A stretch of 36,802 bases of DNA from Candidatus Firestoneibacteriota bacterium. GTDB taxonomy: Bacteria > Oederibacteriota > D2-FULL-39-29 > CAIOVX01. The stretch spans positions 1-36,802 of the forward strand of contig CAIWRR010000274.1 in assembly GCA_903915125.1 (NCBI GenBank), in the 5' to 3' direction. The notes beneath the pieces are model-generated. The model saw only the letters and a program-made list of their open reading frames with translations. It was not told the origin of the DNA and searched no databases. This document shows, one piece after another, positions 29,665 to 36,802 of the stretch; positions within the stretch are counted from its first letter, which is position 1; every line of letters starts with the position of its first letter. The translations under genes and the position numbers were made by a program.

Positions 29665-32597
29665 TTCTTCTTCAACCCCTCCCCGCCTTCATCTGCCGGC
29701 CGGACTTCGTTCGTTTTGTCGGCGGATGGCGGCACAAGTTCCTGAAGCGCCTTCAGCATTTTTGCCGCATTGTCAACCCACTCCTTCTTTTCGCCTGTCT
29801 TAATTATGTCTTTGTAAAGTTCCGCGGCCTTGTCGTATTTTCCTATTTTCTCATAGCACTTGGCGGCCTTGTCCTTGGCGGTAATTTTCCACGTTCCGGA
29901 AGCGTTTTGAACCGAGAGAACCTTCAGGTATTCCGAAGCGGCGGTTTCTGCGTCTCCCTTCGCGAAGAAACAATCGCCTATCCAATACTGGGCCTCCTGC
30001 GCTTTCGCAGGAAAGTTTGTCGTAATAAAACGGTACGCCGCTATTGCCTTGTCAAAAGATTTTAGTTCCTCATATATTCCGGCGAGATCAAGCGCGGCGT
30101 CCCTGGAGAGCGCCGATTTCGGATATTCCCGGAGGACCCTGTCAAACCTTTTTGCCGCCTCATCTTTCTTCTTCGCTTTCCTTAAAGACAGCCCGGAATT
30201 AAAGATAGCCGAGACAAAATATTCGCTCTTGGGATATTTTTCCGCTACCTCGTCATATTCAGCCGCCGCGTCGTCGTATCTTTCCTGGACATAATATATG
30301 TTTGCAATTTTGAAAAGGGCGTTCGGCGCCACCGCGGAAGCGGCAAATCTGTCGGCCGCCATCCTGAAATTTGCAACCGCTCTCCCATTTTCCTTTAACG
30401 CAAGACAGGCTTCGCCTTTTGAATAGAGCGAGTCGGGAATCCTGGTTGACTCGGGGAACAAGGACATGAAGCTGTCAAGCTCATCGACCGCCTCTCTGAA
30501 CTTGCCTCCCTTTATATAATATGCGGCAAGCTTGAACTGCACTTCTTCCGAAAATTCTTCTTTCGGAAATTTCTTCAGGAAAAGCCTGGATATTTCTTCA
30601 ACTTTATCGCTGTCGCCCATGAGGGAATAGCAGTCAAAGAGGCCAAATAGCGCGTCCCTCTCATATGTGGTTGAAGAGTAATCCTTGCGGATTTCCCCGT
30701 AGATATCTATGGCTTTCTGATATTCCTGACGGTTAAACCAGGAAGCCGCCGCCTTAAGCAGGGCGTCCGGAACAAGAAGGCTGTCGGGAAAACCATCCCT
30801 GACTTTCAGGAAGTAATCCGCCGCCTTAGTGAAATTATCCTGCCTGAAATAGGAGAAACCTACCCAGTATACGCTTTCAGCAGTGTTTAAGCCTCCCCAG
30901 ACTTTGATGGCGCCGGCGAAATCATCCAGGTTATAGAGACAGCGCCCAATCTGAAACTTCGCCCTCGCAATATCCCCCCGATCTTTCGTTTTCTCGGTCG
31001 ATTTCTGATAATAGGAGGAAGCGGCGGAATAATCCTTGAGGTTGTAGAAAGATGAACCTGTCTGAAAAAGCGCCTCGAACGCCAGCTCCGCGGCGTTTGA
31101 ATCATCAGCGACGCTTTTAAATCCGGCGATAGCCTGCGTGAATTTTTTCTGAGAATACTTGCACCAGGCAGTCCCGAGCTGCGCCTGCGGTATAAACTTT
31201 GAGGCGGGGTAGGCCGAGATGGCTTTGCCGTAGGCGGCAATGGCGTTGTCATAATCCTTCAGAGCGTAAAATGTTTCTCCGAGGCGAAACTGCGCTTCCG
31301 CAGCCCTCGGGCTCGCGGGGTATTTAGCGAGAAGTGTATTGAAATTTTCCCGCGCGAAGCCGAACAATTTGAGTTTGTAGTCACACCAGGCGACAAAATA
31401 GACAGAGTCCGCCGCGAATTCATTATCAGGGAATTCCCTGTAGAGTTTGTCGTAAATGGTTTTTGCGTCTTCAAGCCTTCCGTTAGCGTAGTAGGAGTTC
31501 CCGGTAAGATAAAGCGAGTTCACTCGAAGCGACGGCGACACCTTCTCTTTATTGTTATTGACGGCGCTGAGGGCCTTGATGGTTTCTGAGTACTTCTGTT
31601 GTTTGTAGTAACACCAGGCGAGTCCGTATCTTGCGCGGTTTACAATTTCCACAGAACCGCCATTTTCGGCCAGGCCCGACAGGTATTTTGCTGCGTTAGG
31701 ATAATTACCAAGCGTAATATTGGTGATTCCCAGCCAGTAGAGCGCTTCGTTCCGAAGCGGGCTCTTCTCAAAGACTGCCAGCAATGAAGCAAAAGCCGAG
31801 TCCGCGGACTGATAATCCTTCAGTTTGAAGTAACATTCGCCCAAACGGTAAGTTGCCGCGTCCGCATACTTGCTCGCGGGCGCCTTTTTAATAAATTCTT
31901 TCAGGGCTGTTATTGCTTCGAAGTATTCCCCGGACTGATAGAGAGATTCCCCTTTCCAGAAAAGCGCCGGTTCGGCAAGCGCGCTTGACGCGTAGGCGGA
32001 ACTCAGTTCCGAAAAAGATCCCGCGGCTTTGTAATAATTTCCCAGCTTGTAATAGCACCAGCCGGCGGAATAGCACGCATAATCGGAGGACGCGTATTTC
32101 CGGAAGGAACGGCTGATAGTTTCATACGCAAGCGCCGCAGCTTCAAAATCCGACGAGTTGAAACAGGCTTCCGCCATCCAGAAATTCGCGTCGGCCGCAA
32201 GATAAGTCTTGGGATTCTTTTCGAGGAGAATCCGGAAGGACTCAGCCGAGCCGACGTAGTCCTTCAGCCTGAATTGGCACTCGCCCACCCGGTACATTAC
32301 CGTGTCGCGGTAGTCAAGGGAACTGTACCGTTCAAGCACGGTCTTGTATTCCGGAATAGCTTTTTCATACTCACCCTGCTTGTAGAAGCATTCGGCGGTC
32401 ATAAAGGCCGCATCTCCGCATTCATGGCTTTCGGGATACAGGGAGATTACTTTTTGAAATTGCTCGACGGCAAAATTGTAATTGGCGTTCTTGTAGAGGC
32501 CGTAGGCAAATTGGTAGAGTTCTGAAGATGTAACCTGGGAAAAGAGCAGCACAGGCAAAAGAACAGAAAGCAATGTAATCAATATCTTTCGGCCCAT
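29661..32597 (-). CDS. Large exported tetratricopeptide-repeat protein
   Basis: 978 aa with signal peptide (MGRKILITLLSVLLPVLLFS, cleavage likely after SQ or so). Almost the entire rest consists of TPR units of the YbgF/BamD-like kind, recurring every 34-38 residues: examples are ADAAFMTAECFYKQGEYEKAI, AYRFITTNFPAKAQEAQYWIG and AAEAQFRLGETFYALKDYDNAI. I estimate more than twenty units. A Lys-rich tail ends the protein. Such TPR proteins act as scaffolds for envelope complexes. It is the first gene of the unit, with a near-consensus promoter 31 bases upstream and AAGGGG before the ATG, and its stop overlaps the start of the barrel gene. An outer-periplasmic location is inferred. Individual function is not known. 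Confidence 0.93.
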   Translation of the reverse strand: MGRKILITLLSVLLPVLLFSQVTSSELYQFAYGLYKNANYNFAVEQFQKVISLYPESHECGDAAFMTAECFYKQGEYEKAIPEYKTVLERYSSLDYRDTVMYRVGECQFRLKDYVGSAESFRILLEKNPKTYLAADANFWMAEACFNSSDFEAAALAYETISRSFRKYASSDYACYSAGWCYYKLGNYYKAAGSFSELSSAYASSALAEPALFWKGESLYQSGEYFEAITALKEFIKKAPASKYADAATYRLGECYFKLKDYQSADSAFASLLAVFEKSPLRNEALYWLGITNITLGNYPNAAKYLSGLAENGGSVEIVNRARYGLAWCYYKQQKYSETIKALSAVNNNKEKVSPSLRVNSLYLTGNSYYANGRLEDAKTIYDKLYREFPDNEFAADSVYFVAWCDYKLKLFGFARENFNTLLAKYPASPRAAEAQFRLGETFYALKDYDNAIAAYGKAISAYPASKFIPQAQLGTAWCKYSQKKFTQAIAGFKSVADDSNAAELAFEALFQTGSSFYNLKDYSAASSYYQKSTEKTKDRGDIARAKFQIGRCLYNLDDFAGAIKVWGGLNTAESVYWVGFSYFRQDNFTKAADYFLKVRDGFPDSLLVPDALLKAAASWFNRQEYQKAIDIYGEIRKDYSSTTYERDALFGLFDCYSLMGDSDKVEEISRLFLKKFPKEEFSEEVQFKLAAYYIKGGKFREAVDELDSFMSLFPESTRIPDSLYSKGEACLALKENGRAVANFRMAADRFAASAVAPNALFKIANIYYVQERYDDAAAEYDEVAEKYPKSEYFVSAIFNSGLSLRKAKKKDEAAKRFDRVLREYPKSALSRDAALDLAGIYEELKSFDKAIAAYRFITTNFPAKAQEAQYWIGDCFFAKGDAETAASEYLKVLSVQNASGTWKITAKDKAAKCYEKIGKYDKAAELYKDIIKTGEKKEWVDNAAKMLKALQELVPPSADKTNEVRPADEGGEGLKKK

Positions 32598-32627
32598 TTT
32601 GCCCCTTTGCTAAGAGATATTTTCTAT

Positions 32628-32656
32628 ATTATATAACAATTAATTCTCTATTTCAA
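32628..32656 (-). promoter_or_regulatory. Sigma70-type promoter of the TPR-Ton-SpoIID operon
   Basis: Minus strand TTGAAA (32656-32651) and a perfect TATAAT (32633-32628) with a 17-base spacer. It leaves a short leader of about 25 bases before the TPR gene ATG at 32597. The match is near consensus and no other comparable site is seen in the following ten kilobases of spacers. Confidence 0.85.
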
Positions 32657-32687
32657 CTGAATGCATGCTGTAAAAAACGTCATTCAG
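32657..32687. promoter_or_regulatory. Candidate operator: inverted repeat abutting the -35 box
   Basis: CTGAATG (32657-32663) and CATTCAG (32681-32687) form a perfect 7-base inverted repeat with a 17-base gap, and the inner arm touches the -35 element at 32651-32656. The gap also contains GCATGC. Spacing of 24 bases between half-site starts would suit a dimeric regulator. No regulator gene is nearby. Confidence 0.45.
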
Positions 32688-32850
32688 CCTTAGTTTACAT
32701 GACATTTTTAATTTTTTCTAATGTCCATTCTAATTATTTAAACATAATACCAACAGCCACAAGTATTTTCCTAAAAAAGCGGGATAGGCGCACGAAAGGC
32801 AAGACAGTTCCTGTTCCAAGCAAGAGTAATCCTTCCTAAAGGGTCTGAGT

Positions 32851-33525
32851 CTACTTTCTCGGTTTCAGCTTTAGCTTTGATTCTTTGCTGTATTTTTTTA
32901 TTATATCAACTACTTCCTTCGCAGTGTCCGCCGTCTGGATAATTCCAAGATCGTTTTGCCCGATAAACCCCCTGCCCATCATCTCTTTCTTCAACCAGCC
33001 GAGCAACCCGGCCCAGTATTCCTTCCCCACCATCACCACCGGGAACGGATTAATTTTTTTGGTCTGGATAAGCGTGATGGATTCAAAGAGCTCGTCCATC
33101 GTCCCGAAACCGCCCGGCATTATAACAAAGGCGGTCGCGTACTTCACGAACATGACTTTTCTCGCGAAGAAATACCTGAAGGTAAGATTCTTGTTTAGAT
33201 ACGGATTCGGTTTTTGCTCGAAAGGGAGCTCAATGTTTAACCCGACCGAGAGTCCTTTGTTCTTAAACGCGCCTTTGCTGCCCGCTTCCATTATGCCCGG
33301 GCCGCCGCCCGTGATTATGGAGAACCCTTCCTTCGTCAGGCGCTCCGAGATTTCTTCGGCGAGTTTGTAATATTTTGAATCCGTCTTCACGCGCGCGGAG
33401 CCAAAGATGGAGACGGCGGGAATTACCTTCGCGAGCTCGTCAAAACCTTCTACAAACTCCGAGATAATGCGGAACATCCTCCAATTGTCTTCGTAGGTGA
33501 AGTCATCAAATATTTTCTTCTTCAT
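32851..33525 (-). CDS. LOG-family protein (Rossmann-fold nucleotide 5'-monophosphate phosphoribohydrolase-like)
   Basis: 224 aa, standard for the TIGR00730/LOG family. The fold motifs are SIFGSARVKTDSKYY, ITGGGPGIMEAGSKGAF (GGGPG at 73-77) and the signature PGGFGTMDELFE (PGGxGTxxE, 137-145). Members split base from nucleoside 5'-monophosphates, and in plants and some bacteria make active cytokinins; in most bacteria they are probably nucleotide-salvage or housekeeping enzymes. AGGAG precedes the ATG. It follows the restriction gene with 54 bases between, and a 253-base AT-rich spacer separates it from the TPR gene. It does not seem related to the restriction-modification genes. Confidence 0.93.
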   Translation of the reverse strand: MKKKIFDDFTYEDNWRMFRIISEFVEGFDELAKVIPAVSIFGSARVKTDSKYYKLAEEISERLTKEGFSIITGGGPGIMEAGSKGAFKNKGLSVGLNIELPFEQKPNPYLNKNLTFRYFFARKVMFVKYATAFVIMPGGFGTMDELFESITLIQTKKINPFPVVMVGKEYWAGLLGWLKKEMMGRGFIGQNDLGIIQTADTAKEVVDIIKKYSKESKLKLKPRK

Positions 33526-33579
33526 ATGCTTCTCCTATGTTAAATCTCTGCCTCATGATTCAACTTGTTCTTACTGCCG

Positions 33580-34104
33580 CTATTCAGGAACAGGCAACCC
33601 TAATTTGTTCAAAGGAATATAATTAAAATAGAAATGACACCCCACCGATATTATATAGTCTAACACATCTTTATACTCTGGCTTCCTAAACCAATCATTT
33701 AGCAAATAAACATACTCAACTTCAATATTTGCCCTAGAGAATAGCTTTTGATACTGTTTCTTTTTAAAATCACAAGTTTGTAATTTCTCATCCACCGAGC
33801 CAAAAGTCTCTTGTGATTTACACTCTATGATGAAAAGAGTGTTATTTATTATCACATAAATTGAATCGTCAGGGAGCAACTTTTTTGATATTACCTCTTT
33901 CCATTTTACGCCGGATTTCTCCAGCAGAAGGTATAGCTTATGTTTCTTGAAAATACTAGCAACTTGCTTGTTTTGATAGAAAACATTTCCGCTCGGATCA
34001 ACCTTGTAATCTTTCTGTTTGTTAAGGAAAGTTGACAAATCGGTATTGCCTTCAAAAATCAAGCCAGTTCTTGTATTCGCACCACCCTTTCCGTTTTTCT
34101 TCAT
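33580..34104 (-). CDS. Type II restriction endonuclease, PD-(D/E)XK type
   Basis: 174 aa. The catalytic motif is visible as PDD (78-80) followed by IIECK (92-96), the classic PD...(D/E)xK arrangement with Cys in the variable place. ECKSQETFGSVDEKLQTCDFKKKQY is a conserved-looking block downstream of the catalytic core, and YVYLLNDWF is the usual late strand. The start overlaps the second methylase stop by 4 bases (ATGA), with GGGGGG close by, so it is coupled to it. Together with two methylases upstream, this is read as the cutting subunit of a type II system. The recognition site cannot be predicted from sequence. The gene is clearly AT-rich relative to neighbours. Confidence 0.85.
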   Translation of the reverse strand: MKKNGKGGANTRTGLIFEGNTDLSTFLNKQKDYKVDPSGNVFYQNKQVASIFKKHKLYLLLEKSGVKWKEVISKKLLPDDSIYVIINNTLFIIECKSQETFGSVDEKLQTCDFKKKQYQKLFSRANIEVEYVYLLNDWFRKPEYKDVLDYIISVGCHFYFNYIPLNKLGLPVPE

Positions 34105-34907
34105 TCGCCCCCCTGCTTCAGCATGCTATCTCTAAAAATTGAAACATCCTCATCCTTATTTGGCTTTCTGAAAACAAATAAATGTTCATGCATAATAAGC
34201 AAGAAATCCTTTGCTTGTGAGTTCCAATATCTCGTAGTTGAACAATTATGCTGTAATTTAATTATATCTTCTTTGAGAATAAATCCAACTATCAAGAACC
34301 TCTTCATTACCGAAACTGCCAAGGGAACCATATGCTTACGCCGACGAGTATCTCCCATTAGAATCGCACAATACTTTCCCGGTTTTAGTACCCTGAATGA
34401 TTCCCGTGCGACCTTCTCTATTTCATCACAGAATTTTGGCAAACTACCTAATCTCGACAAATCACCTTCAACATCTTTTACACCATATTTAATGATATTC
34501 AGATATGGCGGGTGTGTAAGGACTAAATCAATGCTTTGGTCCTTCAGGGTACTCAAATCCCGCGCGTCACCGACACTAACATTAGGCTCATGTTGCCCTT
34601 TCTCAGGTTCAAATTTGCAGGCTTCTCTGGCTAACCGAACAACTTCCTGATGGATATCGAAACCAATTCCTTTCCTCTTAAGAGATTTTGCTTCTATCAT
34701 TGTTGTTCCACTGCCAACCATAGGATCCAGGACTGTATCGCCCTCTTTCGAGTATAGCATCATGATATTCCATGGAATTTGCGGAGCCCAATTTCCAGGG
34801 TATTTTGAATTATGCGTCAGGTGTTTATCTCTCTTCGGGAAAGACCAAACAGTTGTAGTTTCAATGGTCTTTGGGTTCATAGTTTGTTCTGTTTTAATCT
34901 CGCGCAT
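34101..34907 (-). CDS. DNA methyltransferase (N4-cytosine/N6-adenine type) with HPPY motif
   Basis: 268 aa. Motif I, DPMVGSGTTMIEA (61-73), precedes motif IV, LVLTHPPYLNIIKYG (129-142), the reverse of the beta-class order. The sequence WAPQIPWNIMMLYSKEGDTVLDP matches a common family of amino-methylases, in which HPPY replaces the usual D/S/NPPY. It methylates an exocyclic amino group of adenine or cytosine in its site. It starts 1 base after the Dam-family methylase gene ends and overlaps the endonuclease gene. Two methylases for one nuclease suggest an asymmetric site with each strand modified by a different enzyme, as in type IIS systems; this is inference. Confidence 0.88.
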   Translation of the reverse strand: MREIKTEQTMNPKTIETTTVWSFPKRDKHLTHNSKYPGNWAPQIPWNIMMLYSKEGDTVLDPMVGSGTTMIEAKSLKRKGIGFDIHQEVVRLAREACKFEPEKGQHEPNVSVGDARDLSTLKDQSIDLVLTHPPYLNIIKYGVKDVEGDLSRLGSLPKFCDEIEKVARESFRVLKPGKYCAILMGDTRRRKHMVPLAVSVMKRFLIVGFILKEDIIKLQHNCSTTRYWNSQAKDFLLIMHEHLFVFRKPNKDEDVSIFRDSMLKQGGE

Positions 34908-34908
34908 T

Positions 34909-35817
34909 TCAGCCCTTGGAATAACTGCTAATTAGTAATTCTTTGACAAGCCCGCGTTTCTCTGCATTGCAATTAATCATTCTTTTCGCACTAACCGATA
35001 CAATGTTTTTATCTATGCTGCCGTAAAGAACTGAGATTTTCTCGCTATACGAATTACTGAGCAGCACATGGCATCCTTTTTCTTTTAGTCTAAAAAAGAG
35101 CCGTGACAATCTTGCTTGATCTCCCGATGTGAAGGCGTCTTTCGTATAGGCAGTAAAGCTGGCGGTCTTGCTGATTGGCTGATAGGGCGGGTCAAAATAT
35201 ACAAAATCTCCTGACTCGGCATATTCAATAGTTTCTTCAAAATCCCCGCTCACCAAAGTTGCATTCTTAAGTGCAATATTTACTGCCTCAAGATTTTCTT
35301 TATCGCAAATACGCGGATTTTTGTAGCGACCAAAAGGCGTATTGAATTGCCCCTTGCTATTGACTCGGTATAAACCATTAAAACAAGTCCTATTTAGAAA
35401 CAATATTCTGGCTGCAGCTTCAACTGAATCGGACGGCTTTGATGCCCGAATTTTGTAATAATTATCCTCATCGTTCTCATATTTATCGCTTTCCAGCTCT
35501 AAAACTAGTTCTTTAAGTTTCTTGCTGCTTTTTATGACCTTGTAGACATTTATTAGGTCATTATTTGAGTCAATCAATATTGCTTTTTTTCCTGCCAATC
35601 TTCCTGTCGAAAAAAGGTGAAAAAACAATGCCCCTCCCCCCACAAAAGGTTCAATATAGTCATTGAACTTTTGTGGCATAGAAAGGACAAGGTCTTTTAG
35701 CAACTGGCTCTTGCCACCGGCCCACTTAACAAATGGCCGAGCAACGATCTCTTTATTGATATTTTTTTTCAAATGCAAGGAAACTCCTTGTAGTTCTAAT
35801 TCCAGGGCATTGTTCAT
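34909..35817 (-). CDS. Dam/DpnM-family adenine-specific DNA methyltransferase
   Basis: 302 aa. It is an alpha-class N6-adenine methylase: FVKWAGGKSQLL (29-40), the SAM-binding motif YIEPFVGGGALFF (54-66), FLNRTCFNGLYRVNSKGQFN, and catalytic DPPY (209-212 in FVYFDPPYQPIS). Dam, DpnM and M.EcoRV belong here; GATC is possible but specificity within the family varies. AGAGGTGG precedes the ATG. It is the first gene of the restriction-modification island, so protection is made before cutting. Codon and base use are plainly AT-richer than the flanking genes, which suggests recent transfer. Confidence 0.93.
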   Translation of the reverse strand: MNNALELELQGVSLHLKKNINKEIVARPFVKWAGGKSQLLKDLVLSMPQKFNDYIEPFVGGGALFFHLFSTGRLAGKKAILIDSNNDLINVYKVIKSSKKLKELVLELESDKYENDEDNYYKIRASKPSDSVEAAARILFLNRTCFNGLYRVNSKGQFNTPFGRYKNPRICDKENLEAVNIALKNATLVSGDFEETIEYAESGDFVYFDPPYQPISKTASFTAYTKDAFTSGDQARLSRLFFRLKEKGCHVLLSNSYSEKISVLYGSIDKNIVSVSAKRMINCNAEKRGLVKELLISSYSKG

Positions 35818-35833
35818 TTGCCACCTCTAACAA

Positions 35834-35864
35834 TATATACCGCAAAGATGGCTTTTCGTTTCAA
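35834..35864 (-). promoter_or_regulatory. Weak candidate promoter for the restriction-modification genes
   Basis: Minus strand TTGAAA (35864-35859) and TATATA (35839-35834) are separated by 19 bases, longer than the usual 17. The leader to the ATG at 35817 would be short. It is the only recognisable candidate in the 65-base spacer. Confidence 0.3.
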
Positions 35865-35878
35865 AATATTTAATATTT
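35864..35878. repeat. AT-only palindrome upstream of the Dam-family gene
   Basis: AAATATT-T-AATATTT is a perfect 7-base inverted repeat with one central base, located between the acetyltransferase stop and the candidate -35 box. It may be a regulator site, or simply AT-rich junction DNA. No controller (C) protein gene is seen in the island. Confidence 0.3.
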
Positions 35879-35882
35879 CTTC

Positions 35883-36802
35883 CTAAACCGTTTCCAGCGG
35901 CCAAAAGAAAAAATCCAGCGGAAAAAGAATGTCCAGGAACTCCGCGCCCGCCGGAAGCTTCATCCACTCAGACGGCTTTGAGAGCGGGAAAAGAAGCTTG
36001 ACCATCTCGTGTTCGTTCAAGACCATTTTTATTTTGGCGGGTTTGGCGGTAACCCTGACCCTCTTCCCCGCGGCTTCTATAGTGGCGCTCTGTCCCGTCC
36101 CTTCCATAACTAAAGTCACCGAGTGCCGTCCGCAAAGGACCGAGGATTTCGCTTTCATATTCATCTGTTTCAGGAACCTCTTAAGAGTTTGCGAAAGATT
36201 GATGATCTTTACGCATCCGTCCCCGTAAAAGTCGTCGCTCTTGTCTCCCCAGGAAAACCCGTTAAAGAAATCTTTGTATCTGTTTGGAAATGACGGGGTA
36301 ACAGCCTCCAGCCTTTTGAAACCGAGCTTATCAAACGCGTGCCTTATCAGCGGCTTCAGCTCTTCAAGGGAACCGCCGCATTCAAGCACCCTTGCCTGCT
36401 CGTCGCTTTGTTTTGTCCCGAGCGTCAGATAGGCAAGCACTTTATCCTTTTCAAGCGCAAGCCAGGTGTCGCGCTTTCGCCTGCCGTAAAGCAGTTTATC
36501 CAGCGCCAAGCGTCTCTTCTGGCCGAATTCTTCCGCCGAGTGTAATTTTATCAGCTGCTTCAGGTACCTGCTTTCTCCGGAGTACTTTTTTATCGCGCGG
36601 TGTTTGCATTCCGGGAAATATCTCGGAGCGGTGATGAACTTGCTCACCCTGCCGCCGCATTCCCAGCCAAAATAACCGTATCTCTTCCTGTCCCCGCCGA
36701 GCCACGAAATCTCGTACCTCCTTTCGTGAAGCAGCTCTACCGCACGCTTTAGAAGAACCGACATATACCCTTTCCCGCGCGCCTTCTCGTGCGTGGCAAC
36801 CC
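35883..36802 (-). CDS. GNAT-family acetyltransferase, Eis-like layout, 5' end cut by window edge
   Basis: The frame is open to the right edge, past the ATG at 36764: residues VATHEKARGKGYMSVLL are read in frame from 36800, and RGKGY followed by the helix is the acetyl-CoA-binding motif A of GNAT enzymes. The true start is therefore outside the window, and 305 residues are visible. Further family signs are LGGDRKRYGYFGWECGG. A second GNAT-like half follows (DTWLALEKDKVLAYLTLG), and the C-terminal 80 or so residues (SVTLVMEGTGQSATIEAAGKR onward) look like the SCP2-like tail of Eis-type N-acetyltransferases. The substrate is not known. Base composition is like the rest of the genome, unlike the AT-rich island beside it. 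Confidence 0.85.
   Translation of the reverse strand, partial: VATHEKARGKGYMSVLLKRAVELLHERRYEISWLGGDRKRYGYFGWECGGRVSKFITAPRYFPECKHRAIKKYSGESRYLKQLIKLHSAEEFGQKRRLALDKLLYGRRKRDTWLALEKDKVLAYLTLGTKQSDEQARVLECGGSLEELKPLIRHAFDKLGFKRLEAVTPSFPNRYKDFFNGFSWGDKSDDFYGDGCVKIINLSQTLKRFLKQMNMKAKSSVLCGRHSVTLVMEGTGQSATIEAAGKRVRVTAKPAKIKMVLNEHEMVKLLFPLSKPSEWMKLPAGAEFLDILFPLDFFFWPLETV

Noticed and set aside
29661-32597. Periodic pattern in the TPR gene considered as a possible CRISPR or DNA repeat array
   Set aside because: The period is in the protein (34-38 residues) with low DNA identity between units; it is TPR coding sequence.
32640-32715. Small 21-codon frame (MSCKLRLNDVFYSMHSVEIEN) upstream of the TPR gene
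   Set aside because: No ribosome-binding site, and it would run through the promoter elements.
33580-35817. Calling the island a DpnII (GATC) system
   Set aside because: Only the first methylase resembles DpnM; the second methylase has reversed motif order and the 174-aa nuclease does not resemble R.DpnII.

Overview
The window comes from a diderm (Gram-negative type) bacterium. It carries lipid A/Kdo/core-sugar genes, an ExbB-ExbD-TonB system with an outer-membrane barrel, and lipoprotein and secretion signals. The gene mix (GH57 glucanotransferase, mannose-type PTS with HPr kinase, membrane-anchored YvcK/CofD protein, RACo-like ferredoxin ATPase, large TPR proteins) suggests an uncultivated candidate phylum of the Elusimicrobiota/Omnitrophota/Firestonebacteria sort. 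The sequence alone does not fix the phylum. Every recognised gene lies on the minus strand, so the biological order runs from high to low coordinates. Genes are packed tightly, with many 4-base stop/start overlaps. No tRNA, rRNA, CRISPR array, IS element or plus-strand gene was seen, and no gene-free stretch exceeds 300 bases.

Right end (36.8-32.8 kb): a GNAT acetyltransferase cut by the window edge, then a visibly AT-rich three-gene type II restriction-modification island (Dam-family methylase, a second methylase with HPPY, a small PD-(D/E)XK nuclease), then a LOG-family nucleotide hydrolase.

32.7-22.2 kb: one apparent transcription unit with a near-consensus sigma70-type promoter at 32628-32656 and a strong intrinsic terminator at 22225-22259. 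It encodes a 978-aa TPR protein, an outer-membrane barrel related to TonB-dependent receptors but lacking a recognisable plug, ExbB, ExbD, TonB, a TPR-SpoIID lipoprotein, a DUF3307 membrane protein and an M42 aminopeptidase. The first six look like an envelope machine powered by proton motive force.

22.1-17.5 kb: an orphan RACo-like [2Fe-2S]/ASKHA ATPase, then a pair of exported M16 peptidases, one with the zinc motif and one without.

17.5-6.8 kb: a phosphorelay cluster in the order rpoN, ptsN, HPr kinase, a divergent YvcK, mannose-type EIIA and EIIB, a GH57 4-alpha-glucanotransferase, EIIC, EIID, HPr and Enzyme I. All phospho-acceptor histidines and the regulatory HPr serine are present. 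This suggests glycogen/maltodextrin metabolism, sugar uptake and sigma54 regulation are tied together.

6.8-0 kb: a DUF374 acyltransferase, KdtA, LpxK and LpxL in overlapping order, two GT9 heptosyltransferase-like proteins, and a metallo-beta-lactamase-fold hydrolase cut by the left edge. The spacers here and at 20.2 kb hold unusual short-period tandem repeats that sit just downstream of stop codons.
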